From positions 1,364,001 to 1,428,000 of the forward strand of contig OZ316893.1 of the NCBI GenBank assembly GCA_973895155.1: a stretch of DNA of 64,000 bases, in the 5' to 3' direction. The notes beneath the pieces are model-generated. The model was given only the letters and a program-made list of their open reading frames with translations, was not told the DNA's origin and searched no databases. This document shows positions 57,301-64,000 of the stretch, one piece after another. Every line of letters begins with the position of its first letter. The stretch's first letter is position 1. The position numbers and the translations under genes were made by a program. The DNA comes from Marsupella aquatica. Taxonomy: Eukaryota; Marchantiophyta.

Positions 57301-59897
57301 AATAGTAGAGTGGAGTGGAGTTGGCTTGCCATCATAGATTTTCCAAGTCTATCATTCCTGCTAATCTTCATGGCTTTGATGTGCAAACAATTGATATACT
57401 TCGACTATGCCATTGTCAGCAAGGAGTCCTTGTAGCAGAAATGGTGGACTCATTTACCCTTTTTGCTAGCAATTTTTGTACCTGGGAGTGATCACTCATG
57501 ATTTCCAATGTGTGGGCAATGTGTAACATAGGTACTCCTGATTACTTGGCACCAGAACTCATCCTCAACAAAGGCCATGGGAAGCCAGTTGATTGGTAAG
57601 TTGATCAAAAAAGGACCAGTTGAATGTGGGCAGTATAGATTCTAACATGAGGAAAGTTGGGTCACTCTGTTTGAGTCTGTGACATCTGAAACTTAGCTAA
57701 GGCTACACTTGAGAGCATGAGTTTCTTACCTAACCAGTCATAGATGCATCACATTAAGTGAGTCTATCAAGTTACAAAACACTAGCTTGTACACAAGTAA
57801 ATAAGGGCCCACACAGAGTAATGGGATATCCTTATTAATTAGTTAGAAAATGGGTCATCATGACTAATTGAAGTACTTGTTGTAAAGTATTCAAATATCT
57901 ATTGTTTGTAATGGTGATTGTTTCCTTTATTAGCTTCCAAGACTACATATGGCAAATGATCAATTATCGTTATGTTCAATACTTGATCATTCAGCTACCA
58001 GCTTATTTGTTCGTGATCTTAATTCATATCGCAATGCACAAAATGATCAACCTAAGAATTGAATGGATATAATTAATCGTTGCTCAGTTGCTCTTTCGCA
58101 AAAGAAAATTTTTTATGGACACTACTGTCAAATTCTCTTAGTTCATACCCAGGAGCGAGCCAATGTTCTTTTGATCAGCAATCAACTGTGGACATATTCT
58201 TCCGTTACTTGAAGTATAATCCACGTCTATGAATCTTGACTTTTGCAGGTGGGCATTTGGTGTCCTGGTCTTCGAGATGCTAGCCGGCTATCCTCCCTTC
58301 TATGACGACGGTCAGTGAGTCAGGTTTCATTTGAATGGTGAATCTTGGAGTATCCTATTAATTACAGATTTAAGATTGAATTGCTCTACTGCGCACATTG
58401 TTGCTAATAGTTTTGATCGTCATTGTAGGCGATCGAGTGATTGATTTATAGGGGGCTGACTGTAACTTGTAACTTGCATTGAATTTCCACTTAAACTTGG
58501 CATTGCGGTTTCCAAATAGTAGTTATTTATCCAGGATTGTATTTTCAGATCCCGCTCAAACATACAAGAAAATCTTGGCTGGGCGAGTGAACTTTCCGGG
58601 ACACTTCTCTCGAAGGTAAAAAGCTTCTTTGATGCAATAGAGAAGTTGTTGAATAATTAATTAGGGATGTTACCTGGTCCAGGTTATGAGATGGCTCAAC
58701 GTGCTACAAAGTCAAGCATAATTTATTCAACATGATGTAATTAAAACCTGAGATAAAACAGGGAACTTCCAAGCACCCATATATACCTGTAATAGCCTTC
58801 CAATCAGTTTGCTGATAATTGAACATGGACCATGGAATCAAGTTCCTTATAAGCAAGCCTAAAAGTCAGCAATGCTTTTATCCAGTTTGATCCTTTGATC
58901 CAGTTGGAAGCCTGATCTGCTTCTAATGGCTTGCATTCTGAATTGAGTTGAATTGGTTGTAAGAAGTTGTCTTAGTAATATCATAGCCCAGAAAAACGCT
59001 GCGTTTAACATTGTACATGTTTACTATTGTTGATTTCTCTAGCGCAAAGGACTTGATCAGGCAGCTCTTGGTGGCCGACCTCACCAAACGGTGCATCCCT
59101 CTCCCTGATCAATAGTCTGTCTGACTAACAAATCTCACTTTCTATTCTTTAAACAGAACTGAAAATCTGAACCTTCATAATGGAGAGTGTCCAGTATATA
59201 TGCATCCACCCATGATTCAATGTCTAGGGATAGTGAGCTGAAACAAAGAGATATTGACTTCCATAGAAATACCTGAATAAATTGTGCTTGGCAAAATTTC
59301 TTGTACATGGAAACTGCATAAACATAATCCGGCTCTGAAAAGCTATGGCGAAACAAGCTTATAGAATATATCTCAATCTTAAGCCGTCTCTAAAATATAT
59401 CGAGCCATTTTCCTAGATTAAAAAAATAATGTCGTTGTTAACTCAGCAAACTTCTGCTTGAGTCAGAATTCTTTACAACAAATGCATAGCATGGAACTAG
59501 CATCCCAAGAAGTAAATGCTTTGTGCAGGATTGGATGTCTGAAGGATGGAGTGAAAGATATCAAAAATCATGCATGGTTTTCTGGCACCGATTGGAACGC
59601 TGTAGTAAGAAAGAAGGATCCACCTCCAATCAGGCCCAAAGTCTCGGTACACTGTTACATCTCAACCGTTGAAAATGTATTCTAGACTTTCTGAATAATA
59701 TGTGCTCGGCTAGGTTAAACTCTTGCAGGTTACCTCCCGGGAGAAGAGATGGGAGTACTGATTTTAAGTGTGAGTGCCTGCTGACTCTCCAGGGAGCGGA
59801 TGATACATCCTGCTTTGATGACTACTCCAAGATGGAACCAATGAAGCACGAATTTGTGCTCTCTGCTAATGACCAAAAACAATTTGAGGACCTCTGA
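54363..59897 (+). CDS. PKA catalytic-subunit-like AGC Ser/Thr protein kinase
   Basis: A cytosolic or nuclear Ser/Thr kinase closest in motif to the catalytic chain of cyclic-nucleotide-dependent kinases. Twelve exons: 54363-54500, 55105-55260, 55547-55668, 55972-56026, 56478-56552, 56803-56896, 57532-57595, 58249-58310, 58549-58615, 59043-59090, 59529-59646, 59793-59897; the frame closes to 367 residues. Landmarks: Gly loop GTGSFG (64-69), ATP-binding Lys86 in ATKSL, alpha-C Glu105 (HVKQEK), YRDLKPEN (D180), DFGFAKK (D198), activation loop [14 protein letters not shown] with the PKA-type phosphosite Thr211, and [13 protein letters not shown]. The tail has [10 protein letters not shown] (AGC C-tail) and ends FEDL; no hydrophobic motif beyond it. 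The first 46 residues are unlike any domain I know. No cyclic-nucleotide-binding domain is encoded, so a separate regulatory subunit is expected. Intron 2 appears to start with GC (CAG|GCACGT). Intron 6 contains a tRNA-like sequence. Confidence 0.92.
57083..57155 (+). tRNA. tRNA-Ala(TGC)-like gene, possibly a pseudogene
   Basis: A 73-nt cloverleaf matching tRNA-Ala in layout: acceptor GGGGATG pairs with CATCTCC, D-arm GCTC/GAGT, anticodon stem ATCGC/GCGAT around loop TTTGCAT (anticodon TGC at 57116-57118), discriminator A. Relative to the usual eukaryotic sequence the anticodon stem has a compensated outer pair (A-T in place of C-G). The T arm is degraded: the TTC of the T-loop reads ATC, and its first pair is A-C. 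The internal promoter B box is therefore altered, so expression is doubtful. It lies in intron 6 of the kinase gene, same strand. Confidence 0.7.
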
Positions 59898-59999
59898 AGT
59901 TGGGGGAGCTGCATTCGAACTTTGTCTATCCGACCACTTCATCCAGTTTCCAATCACCAATGGGGCTAGGAGGCCTGACAGAAATATTGGTCACTGAAA

Positions 60000-60048
<49 letters not shown>

Positions 60049-62415
60049 TATCATGGTCATAACCTCTTAATATTCTTTCCTTATGATAGTCATTGGCCAT
60101 TTCATTTCTCCTCCTGGATTTCCGTTATAGATAGTCTACCGGCCTTAGATCGTCCACCAACAAATTACAATATCTCACATCGCTTTACTAGTAGGCTCAT
60201 TGGCGTACTGTAACATACACGAGATTATTATTATCCTGTTCATCCAGTTCTCAGTGTTCCACTGGATATCCAAAATCTCAACCCCGGAAACTTTGTTTTA
60301 GTTTTATAAACTTCACTGTATCTTGTTGGTGGTGGTTTAGAAGCTAAGGTCTATTAAGACTAGAGCATTGTTTGATGGTAAGCACATGCACAAACCATGA
60401 AGATTGATGTAATTGTAAATGTTGATCTTACCATGTACCACCGCAAAAATTCATATTCATATTTATTTAGCTCTAACGCACCTTAATCTTCAACAAGATT
60501 TCCCATCCAAATTATTAAGCCAAGCTGAGTGTCCGCACATTGCATCCCATGGGCTTGTGCCCGAGTGTAGTGAAGTAACTGACAGGAAAGTAATCAAGAT
60601 GATCAACTTGTCTAATTCCACTCAAATGTCATAATGGCTTACTCATAATTGGTACAGTAAAATAGCTGCTACCCGGAAGTGGATTGAAGAGTCGTCCCAG
60701 TAACCATCTAGAAATTAAAAAAAGGATTTCCATTAAGACAACAGAGATCGTGTTAGGATTGCAGGGAGCTGATCAATAGGCCATGTAGGATTAGTACAAG
60801 AAAACAACGTTCCACAACTTCATCTTCTCAAATTCTCGATGCGGCTACTTTAGTTCCCGGGCAACTTGTCAAGCGTCTGCAAGACCCAGTTGGCCCCAAA
60901 ATTCCAAAATTGGCACACTTATTTGAGGACTTGAGTTCGAGTGATTCAATGAGCAAGCCCATTAAAGAAGCATTATATCTTCAGTTTAAATGGCTGTAGG
61001 AAGAGATCATATGAGCCCAGGATTTGAGTTTGATACATGTCTTGAGCAAGCTCATTCAGTGTGTATGACTGTTGGAAGGAATCATATCAGCCCCGGATGA
61101 TATCTGTTCTATGAAAGTCATGCAACAAACACAAAAAGTCGTTCATTCCCATCATTCGGTTGCCCAATAAGTTGCATCACGGCTTCAGACACAACAAGAT
61201 TCCTCGAAATCATTTTCAATTTGAGGTTACAATAGTCGTTCGTTTCCAGTGAAGCCTTCCCTTGCCGACAAATGCGCGACCTCGCCGCCAAAGCAGTTCC
61301 ACGATCTCGGTAAAGCAAAGAAAAGGCGTTTCCGAGCTTTCAGTGGATTCCTTTTACTGTGAGAACAATTGACAAAGCACCCTTTGTCGAAGTAAAAATC
61401 TGGCGTTCAGTTCCAGGTGGGCACAAGGGATTCACTGAGCTGCCACGCCAACACAGGGGTCGACGCTTTGCCCATTAGAAGCTGCCATGTGGCCGTGGTG
61501 CCAAGCTGTCACAAACTGGGTCACTCCGGTCTTCACGAGTTCACGCTGTGGTGCTGCCGCCTTCCAGTTCAGCGAGGTTGCTTATTTTAGCTCCCGTTTT
61601 TGTTTCTTTTTGTGGGTGGGTGCGAATGTCAAGTATATATCAGTATTCGCCTTACTCCAGTAGTACCTACGATAGTCCACGTGATGCGTTATTGAAGTCA
61701 GCATTGGAAGATCGCATTCGCGCCTCGAAAGATTTGTGAACAGACCTGCTGGATCGATCGACCCTGCTCTGCTTGGTCGACTGATGAAATTTATTTGTGT
61801 GCATGTCTTTGTGCATTACATTGTTTCGTTGGTCTGATTTACGTGCCGCACTGGAGCTCGAGTAGCTAGAGTAGATTGTTTCGAGTCAACTTCACGTGCT
61901 CTGCAGCAGGAAGAAGATCGTCTCCTCGGTTGGGTTTTTTTTTTTTTTCTGTGAAAGTCACATCAACCCGAACGGTAAACTTGTGACAAGGTACAGGATT
62001 CGTATCTATCCAGAACGACGAGGACAGTCGCTGATTTGGCAGTCTTTGCCAGCTTCGCTACAACAGAAGCGCCAGCCTTTCTGTTCGAATCTTGTCACCA
62101 AACTCTCGGTTGAACATCAGCTACATCAGCTACTCTTGGTCTTCTGTTTTGTTCCGTTCAGTTCTGTTCCGTTCTGTTCTGTTCTGCTTTGTTCTACAGA
62201 AGGACGTTTCTTGTTGTTGTTCCCTTCTGCTGGTTAGCAGTTATTTGCATTGAGCGATTAGTCTAGAAGCCAGAAGCAGCAGTTAGTCCTGCTCCATTTG
62301 CCGGTGAAATTCTGCAGAACGGTTCTGCAGGTTTTAGAGGATCACAGAAGTTTGAGAGAAAGAAAGGAAGGTCAGAGAAAGGTTGGGGAGATCCACAGCG
62401 ACAAAAGTATTAGTC
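59898..62415. other. kinase 3' region, intergenic DNA, and leader of the last gene
   Basis: A (GA)n microsatellite of 45 bp lies at 60004-60048, about 110 bp after the kinase stop and probably in or near its 3' UTR. Frames of 60-113 codons between 60400 and 62237 have no motifs. From about 61500 the composition becomes that of a plant leader region, with a T-run at 61936-61949 and a GTTCTGTTCCGTTCTGTTCT-type pyrimidine/G repeat at about 62155-62195. A promoter and 5' UTR for the gene at 62416 are likely there, but the start site is not placed. Confidence 0.4.
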
Positions 62416-63850
62416 ATGGCACAGACGCAGAAACCCACAGCACCCATTCCTCAGCAGCAACCTGCACCATCGGCTCCCAAGCAAGCGGGCAGCAGCGAAG
62501 ACGCGAATAAGAATGCGCTAGTGAACGCAGACAGTCCGGCGAAGGAGAAGCTGATCCAAGAGAGCAGATCCGCGCCGGATTCCCCTAAAACGCCCACGGA
62601 TGAGAAATCGCCAAGGGCTCTGAAGGCGCACAACATTTCCCCTGGTGAGAGAGGCTCCAATCTGAAAGCCGAAGCATTCGCAGATGCACACAGTAAGAGA
62701 GTGGAGGCCGAAGCGCAAGCCTACATTGAATCGGAAGTGAGGAAAGCTGAAGCCCAGGCGGAAAAACAGAAGGTAGACTCGCCGACCTTTCCTCTTGTCA
62801 TGTCGTATTGTCTCTCTCCTCTACTCGACTCTACTCTGTCTGGTTTCGTCGTGTGCATAAATTCAGGTGGCATGTCTACCGGGTGCAAGGTGGGTAGAAC
62901 TCTATTGAATGTGGGTCATTCCTCCCCTCCTTTTCTTCGTTACAGCCTCCTGTTCAACGAAGCAAAGAAATCAGTTGTTTTTTCTCCGTCACATCTGATA
63001 GCTGTTGGTCAGTGCAATGGGCACCTAGTTCCAACCCCTTTCAGTTTGTGGGCTCCACTTTTCGTGATTAGGATATATATGATCATCCTGCAAAGGTTGA
63101 GCGACTACGAGCTCTAGGCTAACCAAAACAGGGTTGGACACGACGGGGCATCGTTCTATTGGACACTGAGCCTTGTGTTGCAAAGGGATAGGGGTGGACA
63201 TGTCAATGGGCAGAACCACTGTCATAGTCTATTATTGACTACTGGATAGACACCTTACGGCAGGATCTTGTTGTTTGCAGGCTATTGCAGACAAGGAAAG
63301 AATGCGAGAAGAAGCGAAGGCCGCTGAAAACCTCAAGAAGGAAGAGCAGCGGGCTGATCAAGTAGTGCATGCCGCTGAGGTTGGTGTACAAATTGCTTTG
63401 CAAGCGGAATCTATCCGTCCGTCTGTCAATGAGATTTTTTTTGGTTAACGCAAATGTCTGTAATCCGTGACTGAACCGGCATTTAATTGGAATTTCTCCT
63501 CACGACCAATGCCTGTCATTCTTTATTCCGTCTTTGTTATCCTCTATGCATAGAGATCGTCGTCTTGCCTCAGTTCTTTGAAAAAAATAGCTCTTAGCAA
63601 TGCTTCGTAGCAAAATAGTGGATATTGAGAGTGCCAGCCTTACTTTTGAAAAGCTGCGTGACACGACAAGCAGTGCTAGCGTAGGAGGACTGAGAACTGA
63701 AGTAACTCAATGGTGTGGGATTTGTCGTTTGCACAGCTCAAAGCCGCCAAACTCATAGAGCAGGCGAAGGAGAAGGCTGTGATGATCAAGGCAAACGCAA
63801 AGGAAGTATGTGAGAAGCACATCGCGGAGGCGCATACTTCCTCAGAGAGG
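62416..63850 (+). CDS. Ala/Glu/Lys-rich coiled-coil protein, partial (runs past the window)
   Basis: The 5' part of a gene I do not recognise. Three exons fit: 62416-62772, 63281-63379, 63737-63850, joined by phase-0 GT-AG introns and giving 190 residues so far; the last exon ends at a good donor (AGG|GTAAGT), so more exons lie beyond 64000. Residues 1-80 are disordered, rich in Pro/Gln/Ser, with several Ser-Pro or Thr-Pro sites (DSPKTPTDEKSP). From about residue 84 the sequence is a long charged helix (KRVEAEAQAYIESEVRKAEA, EEAKAAENLKKEEQRADQ, KAAKLIEQAKEKA) expected to form a coiled coil. Exons of whole codon number (119, 33 and 38 codons) that each add helical length suggest modular repetition. 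Remorin-like or structural membrane-adaptor proteins were considered, but no defining motif is visible. ATG 62416 is the best start: the frame is open upstream to 62383 but lacks another ATG there that reads naturally. Confidence 0.7.
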
Positions 63851-64000
63851 GTAAGTGTTGTGCTTGATTTGTGGGCCATGAGTCCATAGAACTGTGTTAG
63901 AACTGTGTTACTGCTCAGTACTTTAGCAACGTCAATCAGATCATACCTTCTTAGTTAATGACAGTGAAACACCACTTCGTTAAGTTTTAAACATTTTGTG

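Overview
This is nuclear DNA of a land plant. The genes carry spliceosomal introns of about 130-1,070 bp. They include a two-domain (group I) WRKY factor, a clan-71-like cytochrome P450, the plant form of complex I subunit NDUFS4, a plant BAP31-like ER protein and a decayed CLASSY/DRD1-type SNF2 gene. A PKA-catalytic-type AGC kinase is also present. As far as I know that class is missing from seed plants but occurs in early-diverging land plants, so a bryophyte or lycophyte is the most likely source; this is an inference. The rest is AT-rich, repeat-laden intergenic DNA with no bacterial, viral or organellar gene content.

Layout. 1-4.9 kb holds no clear gene but has a fold-back element, an inverted repeat and two MITEs. 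4.9-11 kb holds a GC-richer leader or promoter region and the five-exon WRKY gene (7566-10969). 15.96-24.05 kb is a pair of adjacent PIF/Harbinger DNA transposons in opposite orientation, each flanked by TTA duplications and each with a DDE transposase gene converging on a Myb/SANT-like partner gene. The first looks intact and has an extra small ORF; the second has a 1-nt frameshift in its transposase. 24-32 kb is repeat-rich and includes a solo LTR with a perfect 5-bp target duplication. 32.1-33.7 kb is NDUFS4 (five exons). 35.5-36.1 kb is a tandem array. 38.6-40.3 kb is the BAP31-like gene (four exons). 42.4-43.6 kb is the CLASSY-like pseudogene on the minus strand. 44.6-45.0 kb is a second solo LTR of the same family in the opposite orientation. 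48.1-50.8 kb is the P450 (four exons). 52.2-53.7 kb is a set of degenerate duplications. 54.4-59.9 kb is the 12-exon PKA-like kinase, with a tRNA-Ala-like sequence in intron 6. A new coiled-coil gene starts at 62.4 kb and runs off the window.

The host genes look unrelated in function (defence or development transcription, respiration, ER membrane, oxidation, signalling), as expected of a plant chromosome. The coordinated part is the Harbinger pair, where transposase and Myb-like protein normally act together on the terminal repeats. All gene models were built by reading splice sites, reading frame and family motifs by eye. None has transcript support here.
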